Assembly (NCBI RefSeq): GCF_000718255.1
Contig: NZ_JOFJ01000014.1
Span: 124,001 to 188,000, forward strand
DNA: 64,000 bases
Direction of reading: 5' to 3'
Source: Spirillospora albida
GTDB taxonomy: Bacteria; Actinomycetota; Actinomycetes; Streptosporangiales; Streptosporangiaceae
Shown here: in pieces, positions 7,656-18,300 of the stretch
How the letters are laid out: each line of letters begins with the position of its first letter
Position numbering within the stretch: position 1 is the first letter of the stretch
Program-made: the position numbers and the translations under genes
Notes under the pieces: generated by a model
Seen by the model: only the letters and a program-made list of their open reading frames with translations
Database searches by the model: none
What the model was told of the DNA's origin: nothing

Positions 7656-8791
7656 CGGGAGATCCGTTCGGCGACGAACTCGGCGAGCCGGCCCGGTGTC
7701 ATCGCGCCGACGTGGGCGCCCGCGTCGGCGAGGCGCCGCGCGGTCTTCCGGTCGTAGTCGGGGTTGGCGTCCTCGTCGAGCGCGGCGAGGCCGAGGACCT
7801 GCGTGCCCTGCTCGACGAGCGACCTGACCTCCCGGACGAGCCGGTGCTCGTCGCCGCCCTCGTAGAAGTCGGTGATGAGGGCGACGATGGCGCGGCGCGG
7901 GTCCTCCACGAGGCCGGCGCCGTAGCCGACCGCCCCCGCGATGTCGGTGCCGCCGCCGAGCTGGACCTTCATCAGCAGCTCCACGGTGTCGGTGACGTCG
8001 GAGGTGAGGTCGACGACGGACGTGTCGAACGCGACGAGGTGCGTCCTGAGGCCCGGCAGGCCCCACAGGCACGCGGCCGTCACGGCGGAGTGGATCACGG
8101 ATCCGGCCATGGACCCGGACTGGTCGACCAGCAGGATCAGCTGCCACTGCTCGACGTGCCGCCGCGTCCGGGACAGGAACCTCGGCTCTTCGATGTAGAG
8201 GCGCCGCTCGTCCGGCCGGTAGTGGCCGAGGTTCGCGCGGATCGTCCCGCGGAAGTCGAAGTCGCGGGAGTTCCTGCGGCGGCTGGGGCGCCGCGAGCGG
8301 GTGCCGTGGAACGCCTGCCGCACCTCCGTCGCGAGCCGCTCCATCAGTTCCCGGACGACCTGCTCCACGATGCGGCGGGCGAGCGCGAGGACGTCGGGGC
8401 TCATGAGGTGCTTGGTGCGCAGGACGGCCCGCAGCAGCGTCCGGTCGGGCTCGATCCGGGCGAGGACGTCGGGGTCGGTGACGACCTCGTGGATCTCGTA
8501 CCGTTCGACGGCGTCGCGTTCGAGCCGCTCGATCGTCTCCTTGGGGAAGAGCCGGTGGACGGCGTCCAGCCAGTCGACGGTGGTGATCTGGGACGGCCCG
8601 TCGCCGCCCTCCCGGGTCTCCGGTCTCGCGCCGCCGCGGCGCACGCCCCGCTCCCCGAGTTCGGAGTCGCGGCCGTAGAGCCAGTCGAGCATCCGGTCGC
8701 GTTCGGCGGCGCCGCCGGCGAGCCCGCCGATGCGCCCCTCGGCGGGGGCGCCGAGGACGAGCCGCCAGCGTTCCAGGCCGGCGTCGGTCAT
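7652..8791 (-). CDS. VWA-domain protein (CoxE/YehP-like)
   Basis: A 379-residue protein whose C-terminal half is a von Willebrand A domain with an intact metal-ion-dependent adhesion site: Asp223-x-Ser225-x-Ser227 (DQSGSM), Thr282 in GGGTDI and Asp308 in LITDFYEGG. The N-terminal ~215 residues are helical and charged, as in CoxE-type partners of MoxR ATPases. VWA/MoxR pairs act as ATP-driven chaperones that remodel or load metal into a client enzyme (CoxD/E, NorQ/D, CbbQ/O); that is family knowledge, and the client here is unknown. ATGA overlaps bind it to both neighbours, DUF5682 upstream and SWIM downstream. Family and position correspond to E. coli yehP. Confidence 0.85.
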   Translation of the reverse strand: MTDAGLERWRLVLGAPAEGRIGGLAGGAAERDRMLDWLYGRDSELGERGVRRGGARPETREGGDGPSQITTVDWLDAVHRLFPKETIERLERDAVERYEIHEVVTDPDVLARIEPDRTLLRAVLRTKHLMSPDVLALARRIVEQVVRELMERLATEVRQAFHGTRSRRPSRRRNSRDFDFRGTIRANLGHYRPDERRLYIEEPRFLSRTRRHVEQWQLILLVDQSGSMAGSVIHSAVTAACLWGLPGLRTHLVAFDTSVVDLTSDVTDTVELLMKVQLGGGTDIAGAVGYGAGLVEDPRRAIVALITDFYEGGDEHRLVREVRSLVEQGTQVLGLAALDEDANPDYDRKTARRLADAGAHVGAMTPGRLAEFVAERISR

Positions 8792-11079
8792 GGGGTCCCT
8801 CCCGGGAGGAGGCCGGCGGCCGCGAGGGCCTGCCCGGCGCGGCGCTCGAGGGCCTTCGCCTCGGCGATGAGGACGGGGTCCCCGGCGGTGCGCAGCAGCG
8901 CGCGGGCGGACCCGGCCGCGCCCCGCCGGCCGAGCAGGCGGCCGGCGATCGTCTCGCGCTCGCGGGGCGGGAAGAACGCGAACGCCTGCCGGAGCGCGGG
9001 CAGCGCGACGAGGAAGTCGTCGTCGGCCAGGGCGGTGACCATCTCGTCGAGGACGCCGAGGACGGACGAGCCGTCGTCCAGGACGTCCTGGCGGGCCAGC
9101 GCGAACAGGCCGGCGAGCCAGTCCCCGAAGGTGCGCGGCCCGGCCGCGCCGCGCACCGCGCGGGCCGGGTCGGCGGTGTCGCCGAGCGCGCGGGCCAGGC
9201 CGAACGCGGCGCCGCGCAGGTCGGGCGGGACGTCGGGGTTCGCGGCGACGCGGCGGGCGACGCCGAGGGCGGTGTCCCGGTCCAGGCCGGCCCGCTCCCG
9301 CAGCGGCCCGGCGGCGTGCAGGAGCGCGTCGCGGGTGGCGGCGAGGGCGTGCAGCCGGCCGGGGTCGGCGGGCGCGGGACCGCCCCGCACCCCCTCGACC
9401 AGCCACAGGACGCGCTCGGCGCAGCCGGCGACGACCGTCCCGAACAGGGGGCTGCGGGCGGTGCCGAGGACGCGGTCGTGCCGCCACAGCCCGAGGACGA
9501 CGCCCAGCGCGGCGCCGAGCCCGGCGATGTCGGACGCGCCCGCGATGCCGGCGGCGAGGGACGCGGCGATCCGGTCGGACTGCCCGGCGCAGCCGCACAG
9601 CGCGGCGTCGAACAGCACCGCCGCGAGAGCCGCCATGTCGGTGCCCGCGCCGGCCATCCGCTCGTCGAGGGCGGCCGCGGCCGCGTCGGCGAGCGTCGGG
9701 CCGTAGGCGCCCGCCTCGATCAGGGCGGACAGCCGCGCGGGGTCGCGGTCGGCGGCGGCGAGCGTCCAGCGCTCCTTCAGCACCGGGTCGGCGCCCGTCC
9801 GCGGCCCCTCGTCGCGGACGAAACCGGGGACGCGCAGGACGCGGAGTCGGTGCAGGGCGCGGCTGCGGGCGAGGCCGCGCGGGTCGGCGAGCTTGAGGGC
9901 GACCGTGCCCGCGCGGTCGAGGCCGAGCCGCTCGAGTTCGGCGGCGGTGTCGTGGACGAGCGGCGGCGCCGGGGTGTCCGCGTGGAGGCGGCCGACGCGG
10001 TCGCCGCTCAGCGCGGTCACCATCTCCAGCACGGCGGGGTGGGCGCCGGGCGCGAGGGGGCCGCGCGACGTCCACGGCAGGCGCTGGTCGAGGTCGTCGG
10101 TGACGAGCGCGGCCACCAGGCCGTCCAGGATGTCGGTGCGGGCGGGGGCGCGGTGGCCGCGCAGCCGGGTGAGGCCCTCGGTGAGGGTGCGGGCGGCGAT
10201 CAGGTCGGCGGTCGAGACCCGCTGGCCGCGCTCGCGCAGCCGCGTCACGACCGTCTCGGTGAGCGCCTCGGCGGCCCGCTCCGGGCCGCTCTCCCAGAGC
10301 CGCCGGTAGTACTCGGGGGACGGCATCCCGGACTGGTAGCCGGTGAACGCGTCCAGCCGCCGGAACGAGTACGGGACGAGGAAGCTCCCGCCGAGCGCCC
10401 CGTCCGGCGGGCTCGGCACCCGCGGCCACGCCCGCGGCCCGTCCGCGATGAGGGCGCGCAGGGCGGGCGTGTGGAATCCGCCCGTCACGACCAGGACGGG
10501 GCGCCCGCCCGCGGCGTCCTCCGCCGCCCTGATCCAGGACGCCATGTACGCCTCGCGCTCGGTGTCGTCCTCGCCCGCCTCGGCCTCGCCGCGCAGCAGG
10601 TCGAAGTAGGCGTCGAGGCGTTCGCCGAGGCCGTCGGCGTCGCCGATCTCGAACAGGTGGTCCCAGAGGACGTCGGTGTTGTCGACCGCGAACTCTCGGC
10701 ACAGCCGCTCCGCGACCTCCGCGTACCTGCGGTCGGCGTCGGCGTACCGGTTCGCGCGCCCGGCGAGCGCGGGATGCCAGGCGGGCAGGTCGATGAACCG
10801 GACCTCGGCCCCGGCGGCGCGGCCGTCGTGCAGCGCGATCCACTCGGGCGAGTACCCGCAGAACGGCGTCCAGGACGAGTGGACCCGCTCCCCGTCCCGG
10901 TGGTAGCTGAAGATCGCGACGGGGGGCTCGTGGCCGAGGAGGAGCTCGTCCAGCCGGTCACCGAAGTCGGCGGGGCCCTCGACCAGCACGTACGCGGGCC
11001 GGAGCCGGGCGATGGTCTCCCGGACGAGCCGCGCGCACGCCGGGCTGTGGTGCCGGACGCCGATGAACGCGACGGCCAT
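8788..11079 (-). CDS. DUF5682 protein (YehM-like)
   Basis: A 763-residue protein of the DUF5682 family. The N-terminal ~210 residues read like a TraB/PrgY/GumN (TIKI-superfamily) domain: FIGVRHHSPACARLV (G-x2-H at residues 7-10), VLVEGP (Glu34), EVRFIDLP, and VVTGGFHTPAL (His203). That similarity is my own pattern match and is not established for this family. The remaining ~550 residues are Ala/Leu-rich and helical, perhaps repeat-like. The start overlaps the MoxR stop by one base (TGATG) and the end overlaps the VWA start (ATGA), so the three products are probably made in fixed proportion. Function is unknown; if the superfamily guess holds, it would be a metal-dependent hydrolase governed by the MoxR/VWA pair. 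Confidence 0.75.
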   Translation of the reverse strand: MAVAFIGVRHHSPACARLVRETIARLRPAYVLVEGPADFGDRLDELLLGHEPPVAIFSYHRDGERVHSSWTPFCGYSPEWIALHDGRAAGAEVRFIDLPAWHPALAGRANRYADADRRYAEVAERLCREFAVDNTDVLWDHLFEIGDADGLGERLDAYFDLLRGEAEAGEDDTEREAYMASWIRAAEDAAGGRPVLVVTGGFHTPALRALIADGPRAWPRVPSPPDGALGGSFLVPYSFRRLDAFTGYQSGMPSPEYYRRLWESGPERAAEALTETVVTRLRERGQRVSTADLIAARTLTEGLTRLRGHRAPARTDILDGLVAALVTDDLDQRLPWTSRGPLAPGAHPAVLEMVTALSGDRVGRLHADTPAPPLVHDTAAELERLGLDRAGTVALKLADPRGLARSRALHRLRVLRVPGFVRDEGPRTGADPVLKERWTLAAADRDPARLSALIEAGAYGPTLADAAAAALDERMAGAGTDMAALAAVLFDAALCGCAGQSDRIAASLAAGIAGASDIAGLGAALGVVLGLWRHDRVLGTARSPLFGTVVAGCAERVLWLVEGVRGGPAPADPGRLHALAATRDALLHAAGPLRERAGLDRDTALGVARRVAANPDVPPDLRGAAFGLARALGDTADPARAVRGAAGPRTFGDWLAGLFALARQDVLDDGSSVLGVLDEMVTALADDDFLVALPALRQAFAFFPPRERETIAGRLLGRRGAAGSARALLRTAGDPVLIAEAKALERRAGQALAAAGLLPGGTP

Positions 11080-12173
11080 CAGCCGGGCAGGAGGTGGCGG
11101 GCGGCGTGCAGGGCCCGCCACTGCTCGCCGGAGCGGCGCGGGGCCTGCTGCTCCAGGTAGCGGCGGAGGCGGGCGAGGTCCTCGGGGCTGTCCTTGGCGG
11201 CCGTCCCGGCGAGGCACTCGACGATGTCGGCGGCGCCGCCCGGCTCGCCGCGCAGGAACCAGCCGCGGACGCCGACCGCGTGCGCGACCGACACGGCCTC
11301 GGCGGTGCTCATCACCGCGCCGAGGCGGTCCATGGCGCGGCCGTCCTCGGTCGTCGCGTTCCGCAGCTCCCGGAACGTGGTGACGAGGACCTCCAGGACG
11401 TCGCGGCGCGGCGCGGCCCGCACGCCGGAGTGCTCGAGGAGCCGCGCCGCCTCCGCCTCCACCAGGTCGAGCTCGGTGGCGAAGTCGGAGATCGGGAAGA
11501 CCGTCTCGAAGTTGAACCGGCGCTTGAGCGCGGCGCTCATCTCGTTGACGCCCCGGTCGCGGGTGTTCGCGGTCGCGATGACGTTGAAGCCGTCGCGGGC
11601 GAACACCATCGCGTCCGGGCCGGTCAGCTCCGGCACCGAGAGGACCCGGTCGGACAGCGGGGAGAGCAGGGAGTCCTGCACCTCCGGCGGGCAGCGGGTG
11701 ATCTCCTCGAACCGGACGATCCGCCCCTCCGCCATCCCGGTCAGCAGCGGCGCCGGGACGAGCGACCGCGTCGACGGCCCCTCCGAGACGAGCAGCGCGT
11801 AGTTCCACGAGTACTTGATCTGGTCCTCGGTGGTGGCGGCGCCGCCCTGGATCGTGAGCGTGGACGTCCCGCCGACGGCCGCCGCGATCAGCTCGGACAG
11901 CAGCGACTTCGCGGTGCCGGGCTCGCCGACGAGCATGAGGCCGCGGCTCGTCGCGAGCGTCACCAGCGCCCGGTCGATGAGGGCCGTGTCCCCGACGAAC
12001 TTGCGGGTGACGCCCAGCGCGTCGTCCCCGGTGACGAACCGGCGCGCCGCCGTCAGGCTCAGCGCCCAGCCGGGCGGGCGGTGGCCGGTGTCGTCCTCGC
12101 GGAGCCGTTCGAGCTCGTCCGCGAACCGGACCTCGGCGGGGGGCCGCTGGTAGTCGGCGGTGTCGTGCGTCAT
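11079..12173 (-). CDS. MoxR-family AAA+ ATPase (YehL-like)
   Basis: A 364-residue AAA+ ATPase. Walker A is GEPGTAKS (83-90); Walker B is IVRFEEI (~152-158, with Glu where most have Asp-Glu); sensor 1 is IATANTRD with Asn203; a likely arginine finger lies in LKRRF (~217-220). MoxR ATPases form hexamers that act with VWA proteins to remodel client proteins. The ATG is part of a TAATG overlap with the upstream DUF4132 stop, and the stop overlaps DUF5682 (TGATG). Together with DUF5682, VWA and SWIM this reproduces the gene order yehL-yehM-yehP-yehQ of E. coli. The protein has a family but no assigned pathway. Confidence 0.85.
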   Translation of the reverse strand: MTHDTADYQRPPAEVRFADELERLREDDTGHRPPGWALSLTAARRFVTGDDALGVTRKFVGDTALIDRALVTLATSRGLMLVGEPGTAKSLLSELIAAAVGGTSTLTIQGGAATTEDQIKYSWNYALLVSEGPSTRSLVPAPLLTGMAEGRIVRFEEITRCPPEVQDSLLSPLSDRVLSVPELTGPDAMVFARDGFNVIATANTRDRGVNEMSAALKRRFNFETVFPISDFATELDLVEAEAARLLEHSGVRAAPRRDVLEVLVTTFRELRNATTEDGRAMDRLGAVMSTAEAVSVAHAVGVRGWFLRGEPGGAADIVECLAGTAAKDSPEDLARLRRYLEQQAPRRSGEQWRALHAARHLLPG

Positions 12174-15100
12174 TACGTTCCTTCAGAGTCGGGGCCCAGG
12201 GGGAGGGTGATGAGGGCTTCGGAGAGCGCGACGGGGTCCAGTTCGCCGAAGTGGGGGCCCGTCGAGCCGTCGCCCGCGACGACCCGTACCTCGCGCAGGC
12301 GGTACCCGGCGGCGTCCCGGTCGGCGGCGCCGAAGAGGGCGATGAGGCGGTGGTCGCCGGCGATCCGCCGGCTCAGGCTGCTGGTGTACGCCTCCCCCGC
12401 CTCGTCGGTCCACGCCCAGCCGCGGTAGGTGAGCCGGTACAGCCGCTCGGAGTCGATCACGGCGCCTCCGAGCCCGGTGAGCACGCCGGACGAGCGCTGC
12501 TCCGGGTCGAGGGCCACGAAGGGGTGGTCGAGCTGCGGAAACGGCTGGAGGATCTCGTAGTCGGCCAGGACCTCCGCCCACGCCTTGAGGTCGCCGCCCA
12601 GCTGGACGGGGTGCGCGATCCCGACGCGCGCCGTATCCGGGAGGTCGTAGGCGTCGTCGTGGACGTCGGCGAACGTGCGGTCCTCCGCGACGCGGAAGAA
12701 CGCCGCCGCGCCGCCGTCCTCGGCGAGCCAGACCAGGCGGCGGGCCAGGTGCCACACGAGCGGATGCCCGATGATCAGGTCGCGGAACTCGTCCGGCGAC
12801 CAGCGCCGCCGCGCCGGCATCGCCCGCTCCAGCCGGTCCCGCTGGTGGGCCGCGACCGTCCGGACGTTCTTCTTCAGGTCGGCGAACGCCCGGTAGGCGG
12901 CCGGGGCGAGGTCGGGGTCGTCCTTCTTCGCGGGTTTCGGCGGGGACTTGCGGGGCGTGCCGTCCTCGTCGGCGACCTGCGGCCTGAACTGGTCGTCGAA
13001 CCCGACGGTGAAGCGGCGCGGCCCGTAGTCGAGGACGAGGGCGCCGCCGCCGTCCATGCCGAAGGCCGGGACGAGCCGGTCGCCCAGCTGGTCGGCGGTC
13101 AGGCCCCGCTCGGCGGCGGCCCGCTCGAACCTGTCGCGCGCCTCGCCGCGCAGCTCGCCGAACCGCGACCGCTCGGCGACGTCGTAGAGGGCCGCGAGCG
13201 CGGTGTCGGAGCCGAGGGCGACGAAGACGTCCAGGCCGCGCACCGCCTTGGCGTGCCCGCGCGCGCCCGGCCACTTGTGCACCACCGGGAGGAGGCGGTC
13301 CACGGTGCCGTCGTCACCGGTGGTCCCGAGCTGCGCCAGCGCCCAGCCGTCCCTGGCCGGATGGCCCGCGGCCCGCCACCGCTCGAGCAGCGCCCAGCCG
13401 AACTCCGCGAGCGACGCCGGGTCGCACGCCTCCCGTATCGCGTCCCGCCCGTACGGGACGGGCAGGGACAGCAGCTCGAGGAGCGTCCGCACGGCGTCGT
13501 GGGGGAGCGCCTGCCCGCGTCCGCGCAGCAGCGGCTGCGGGAGCGCCGGGAGGTTCAGCCAGCCCGCCGTCCTCGGCCGGGGCGCGAGGCCCGTCTGCGC
13601 GGGATGGGCGGTGAGGAGGGCGCGGAGCCCGTCCGCCGCCTCGGGGACGGCGTCCGCGACCGGGTCCGTGCCGTGGGCGGCGGCGATGTGGCGCAGCGCG
13701 GCCTCCGCGTTCCGCCGCGCCGCCGCGGGTTTCGCGAGCGCGGCCGGGGCGAGGCGGGGAACCGCGTCCAGGCCGTGCCGGTCGAGCCAGGCGCGGGCCG
13801 TCAGGGCGGTGCCCTTGCCCTCCTGGCGCAGCCAGCCCGCCATCAGCGCCGCGACCTCCGCGTCGAGGAAGGGCAGCAGCAGCGCGTGGTCCCGGGCGGG
13901 ATGCTCGGTCGCGTGGTGCAGGGCCATGGGATACGCGTCCAGGCCGTAGCGCGCGATGAGCGGCCGTGCCCACTCGTTCCCGAAGTTCTCCGAGGGGCCG
14001 TCGGCGTCCCAGCCGGCGAGGATCGGGCGGACGATCTCCTCGGGGCCGTACAGCAGGAGCTGCAGCTTCAGGCGGTCGGGGCCGCCCCGGCGGTACCCGC
14101 GGGCGAGCGCCGCCCAGTGGGGGTCGTCCATCATCGGCGGCGCCTCGGCGGCGAGCCATTCCTCCCGCTCGCCGTCCCGCCACGCGATGCGCGTGCCGGC
14201 CGGGGGCTTCAGGTCCGGGGCGAGCGGCTTCACCGGCCGCGTCCACGGCAGGTCGGCGAGGAAGGCGGGGAGGGCGTCCGGCGGCGCGTCCGGGACCCGC
14301 GGGGCCCGCGACGTGAAGCGCTCGACGGCCGCGCGCAGCTCGCCGGGCAGTGCGGGCAGCACCTCCGGATGCCCCTGGACGTGGTCCCGCAGCAGCTCGT
14401 CGGCGCCCGCCGCCGCGAGCAGCCGCATCGCCCGGACGGGGAACCGGTTCATCGCCTCGACCAGCGCGGGCACCGCGTTCCGGTCGGCGCGCCGGTCCAG
14501 GAGCGCCTGGAACGCCTCGTCCACCGGCAGCACGGCGACCGTCTCGTAGAGCTGCCGCGTCTCCTGCGCGGTGAGGCGGCCCCCGTCGATGTTGTGCACG
14601 AGGAAGGGCAGGAGCCCTGCGCCCATGGCGTCCGTCATCGTGGCGAGCAGGCCGCGGGACGTCTCCCTCCAGCCGAGGTCCGGCGGGGGGTCGCCCAGCA
14701 GGGCGGGGTCGTCGAGGCTGCAGTACAGCAGCCAGCGGTCGTCGCTCGGCAGCACGCGCCGGAACCGGAGGCACTCCTCAAGCCAGTCGCGCCGTTCCGG
14801 CACCAGGTAGGACACGAGCCATCGCGCCGCCGGCTTGCGCCGGTGCCCGCCGAGGCGCTCCACGGCGTCCGCGTGGGCGTCGTCGTCGAGGGCGGCGAGG
14901 AGGCACCGCGCGCGGCGCACCGCCTCCCGCTCCGTGCCGCCGAAACCGGACTTGCGGTACGAGACGCCGAGCCAGCGGTCGTTCCAGGGCCCTCCCCTGC
15001 CCCGCTGCTCGATCATCGTGCTCAGCTCGACGACCGCGCACGCGGCGAACCCGGCGCCGTGCTCGGCGGCCCAGGCGTCAACGAACGCGCGGTGCGTCCT

Positions 15101-15394
15101 CGCCCGCCGGTCCCGCCCGACCGTGCCCGCGGCGACGGTCGCGACGGCGGCGGCGCCGACCGGGCCGGGGTCGCCCTCCAGGTGCAGGCGCGCGGCCTCC
15201 GCGAGGGCCGGGTCGCCGGCGCGGCCCGCGACCAGCGCCTCGAACGCGCCGCCGATCCCGTCCAGCATCTCCCGGACGGCCCGCACGGCCGGGGCGCCCA
15301 CCCTGATCCCGGGACCGGGCGTGCCGCCGCGGCGCGCGTGCAGGTGGCGGCGCCATTCCCGCGGGATCGTCAGGGTGTCCTCATCGGTGTTCAC
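12173..15394 (-). CDS. DUF4132 protein A (MolR/YehI-like)
   Basis: A 1073-residue protein of the DUF4132 (MolR/YehI) type. The long Ala/Leu-rich N-terminal and central parts look like HEAT-type helical repeats. The conserved C-terminal block is recognisable from YGPRRFTVGFDDQFRP, through DEFRDLIIGHPLVWHLARRL, to FRVAEDRTFAD and YEILQPFPQLDHPF. It is a close paralogue of the upstream gene, with the same N-terminal LTIPxxW and GGxPGPxIxV pattern, so the two are a tandem duplication. The GTG start at 15394 overlaps the upstream stop (GTGA), and the stop overlaps the MoxR start (TAATG). No catalytic residues can be named; large helical-repeat proteins in such clusters usually act as scaffolds or sensors. 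Confidence 0.8.
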   Translation of the reverse strand: MNTDEDTLTIPREWRRHLHARRGGTPGPGIRVGAPAVRAVREMLDGIGGAFEALVAGRAGDPALAEAARLHLEGDPGPVGAAAVATVAAGTVGRDRRARTHRAFVDAWAAEHGAGFAACAVVELSTMIEQRGRGGPWNDRWLGVSYRKSGFGGTEREAVRRARCLLAALDDDAHADAVERLGGHRRKPAARWLVSYLVPERRDWLEECLRFRRVLPSDDRWLLYCSLDDPALLGDPPPDLGWRETSRGLLATMTDAMGAGLLPFLVHNIDGGRLTAQETRQLYETVAVLPVDEAFQALLDRRADRNAVPALVEAMNRFPVRAMRLLAAAGADELLRDHVQGHPEVLPALPGELRAAVERFTSRAPRVPDAPPDALPAFLADLPWTRPVKPLAPDLKPPAGTRIAWRDGEREEWLAAEAPPMMDDPHWAALARGYRRGGPDRLKLQLLLYGPEEIVRPILAGWDADGPSENFGNEWARPLIARYGLDAYPMALHHATEHPARDHALLLPFLDAEVAALMAGWLRQEGKGTALTARAWLDRHGLDAVPRLAPAALAKPAAARRNAEAALRHIAAAHGTDPVADAVPEAADGLRALLTAHPAQTGLAPRPRTAGWLNLPALPQPLLRGRGQALPHDAVRTLLELLSLPVPYGRDAIREACDPASLAEFGWALLERWRAAGHPARDGWALAQLGTTGDDGTVDRLLPVVHKWPGARGHAKAVRGLDVFVALGSDTALAALYDVAERSRFGELRGEARDRFERAAAERGLTADQLGDRLVPAFGMDGGGALVLDYGPRRFTVGFDDQFRPQVADEDGTPRKSPPKPAKKDDPDLAPAAYRAFADLKKNVRTVAAHQRDRLERAMPARRRWSPDEFRDLIIGHPLVWHLARRLVWLAEDGGAAAFFRVAEDRTFADVHDDAYDLPDTARVGIAHPVQLGGDLKAWAEVLADYEILQPFPQLDHPFVALDPEQRSSGVLTGLGGAVIDSERLYRLTYRGWAWTDEAGEAYTSSLSRRIAGDHRLIALFGAADRDAAGYRLREVRVVAGDGSTGPHFGELDPVALSEALITLPLGPDSEGT

Positions 15395-18300
15395 TCTGCG
15401 GCCGCGGCGAGGGTGGTCAGGTCGGCGAGGACCTCGGACGCGATGACCGGGTCGAGATCGCCGAACCGGTACGGGGCGCCGTTCCTCGGCCGGAAGTCCC
15501 CCGGGCGGGCGGCGAACCAGACGTACTCGAGGGTCTGGTGGTCGCCGGTCGCGTCGACGGCGCCGACCGAGATGCCGGGATGGAGGTCGATGACGACGTA
15601 CCGGTCGTCGGCGACGCGGCGGGAGATCCACCGCTCCCCGCCCGCGTCCTGCGGGACGCCGCGCTCCCATCCGAGCCGGACCAGGCCCAGCACCTTCCCG
15701 AACGGGACCTTGAGCCCCTCGAACCGCTCCAGCCGCCCGGCGTCCCGCTCGTCCTCGGTCAGGGTGTGGACGGGGCGTCCGAGCTGCGGGAACGGCTGCA
15801 GGATCTCGTAGTCGGCGAACACCTCGCCCCAGGCGTCGCGTTCCCCGGGGGTCAGGTGGACGGGATGCGCCACGCCCACGGACGCGGTCCCGGGAAGCGG
15901 GTAGACCTCGTCGTCGGCGTCGGCGAGGGTGCGGTCCTCCGCGACGCGGAAGAACGCGGTCGTGCCGTCCTGCTCCGCGAGCCAGAGGAGGCGGCGGGCG
16001 AGGTGCCGGACGAGGGGGTGCCCCACAATGAGGTCGCGGAACTCGTCCGGCGTCCAGCGGCGCCCCGTCACCATCGCGGTCTCGAAGCGGCGGAGCTGGT
16101 CGGCGGCGACCGTCCGGACGTCCTTGCGGAGGTCGGCGAACGCCTTGTACGCCTCGGGGGCCCTGTCCGGGTCGTCCTTGGCGCCGGGCTTCGGGAGGGT
16201 CTTGCGCTGCCTGCCCGACTCGTCCTCGACGGTGGGCCTGAGCTGCTCGTCGAACCGGACGGTGAAGCGGCGCGGCCCGTAGTCGAGGGTGCGGGTGCCG
16301 TCGTCGTCCAGGCCGAACGTCGGGACGAGCCGGTCGGCCAGTTGCTCGGCCGTGAGGCCCAGGCGATCGGCGACCTCGGCGATGCGGTCCCGTGCCTCCG
16401 CCTTGAGTCCCTTGAACTTCGCCTTCTCGGCGATTCCGTTCAAGTGCATCAGCGCCACGTCCGTCCCGATCCCGGCCAGGACGCCGAGCCCCTTCACCGC
16501 GTTCCTGTGCCCGCCCTCCCCCGGCCACGCCCGGATGACCGGCGTGAGCCGCCGGACGGTCTCGTCGTCACCGGTGATCCCGAGCTGCGTCAGCGCCCAG
16601 CCGTCCTTCGACGGCGCCCCCGCGTCCCGCCATTTCTGGAACAGGGTCCACCCGAACCCGGTGAGCGCGCCGGGTTCGAGCGCGTCCCGGACCTCGTCGA
16701 GGCCGCCGGGCGCGGGCAGCGTGAGCAGCTCGATCAGCCGCCGGGTCGCCGCGGCGGGCAGCGCCCGCTCGCCGCCGCGCATCGGCGGCTGCGGCAGTGC
16801 CGCCGTGTCGGCCCAGTCGCCGATCTCCGGGCGGGGGTACAGGCCGGTGCGTCCGGGGTGGGCGGCCAGGATCTCGCCGACCGCGTCCGCCGCGGCGTCG
16901 CCGTGGGCGGCCCGCGCGGCGGCGACGACCTCCTCGCGCGCGCACGGGAGGCGGCGCAGCGCGCTCTCCGCCGACCGCCTCGGCTTCGCCGCCTTCCCGA
17001 GCGCCGCCGGGACGAGGAACGGCACCGCGTCCGATCCGTGCCGCTCGAGCCACCGGCCCGCCACACCGCGGACGGCGGTCGCCCCCTTGGCCAGCCAGTC
17101 GCCCATCAGGAGCGCCACCCGCTCGTCCAGGAAGGGCATCAGGAACCCGGCGCACTCCTTCGGGTCCCTCTCGGCCATGCGGAGGGCGGCGGGGAACGCG
17201 TCCCCTTCGTACCGGGCGACGAGATCGAACAGCCAGGACGCGTCGGGGGCGTACGGCCGGCCACGCCATGCGGCCAGGAGCGGCCGCACCAGGTCTTCGG
17301 GTCCGTGCACCATGATCTGGAGATCGCTCACGGTGTTGCGCTCGTGGCGGCGGTACAGCGCGACCACGGTCTCCCAGTCGGGGGCGCCGGGACGGTCGAC
17401 CAGGTCGGTCCCGGTGCCCCGCCACCGCTCCCGCTCGCCGTCCCGCCAGACCGCCACCGGCCCGCCGGGTGCCCGCAGACCCGGCACGACCGGCCGCACC
17501 GGGGGCTCCCAGGGAGATTCGGTCAGCACCCGGGGCACGTCCGCCGGATCGGCGTCCGGGAGGCGCACGTTCGCCGCCGCGACCGGCTCGACGATCGCGC
17601 GCGGGCCGGCGGGGAGCGCGGGCAGCGCTTCCGCGACGGCCTCGGGGTGGGCGCGCACGTGGTCGTCCAGAAGCGGGCCGGGCCCGGCCGACGCCAGCAG
17701 CCGCAGCGCCCGGACGGGGAACCGCTTCATCGCCGCCCGCAGCGCCGGGAGCGCGTGCTTGTCGTCGCGCCGCGCGAGCAGGGCCTGGAAGGCCTCGTCG
17801 GACGGCAGCAGGGAGACCGCTTCGAAGATGTTCCGGCGGTCGGAGGAGTCCAGGTAGTGCGCGCCGACGGCCGCCAGCAGGAGGTCGAGCGCGCCGGTCC
17901 CGAGACCGTCCAGCACCGTGGCGAGCATCCCCCGCGTCGCGCCGCGCCAGTGGATCCCGGCGTTCGCGGCGGCGATGTGGGCGGCGGATCCGGCCATGGC
18001 CAGCAGCAGCCAGTTCCGGTCGCTGTACCGGGACCGGGGCAGGCCGCCGGCGCACGCCTCGGCCACCCAGTCATGCCGCGTCGGCGCCAGGTAGGCCACG
18101 ACGAGGCGCGTCCCCGGCCCGTGCCGGTGCCCTTCCAGCAGCCGCACGGCCGCCGCGTACGCCTCGTCGTCCGCCGCGGCCAGCAGGCTCCGGACGCGGC
18201 GCAGCACGGGCTCGCCCACGCCGATCTCGTCCTCCTCGCGGTGGACGGCCCCCGCCTCGCGGACGTCGCCGAGGCCCCCGTCGACGCCGGCCGTCCGGCT

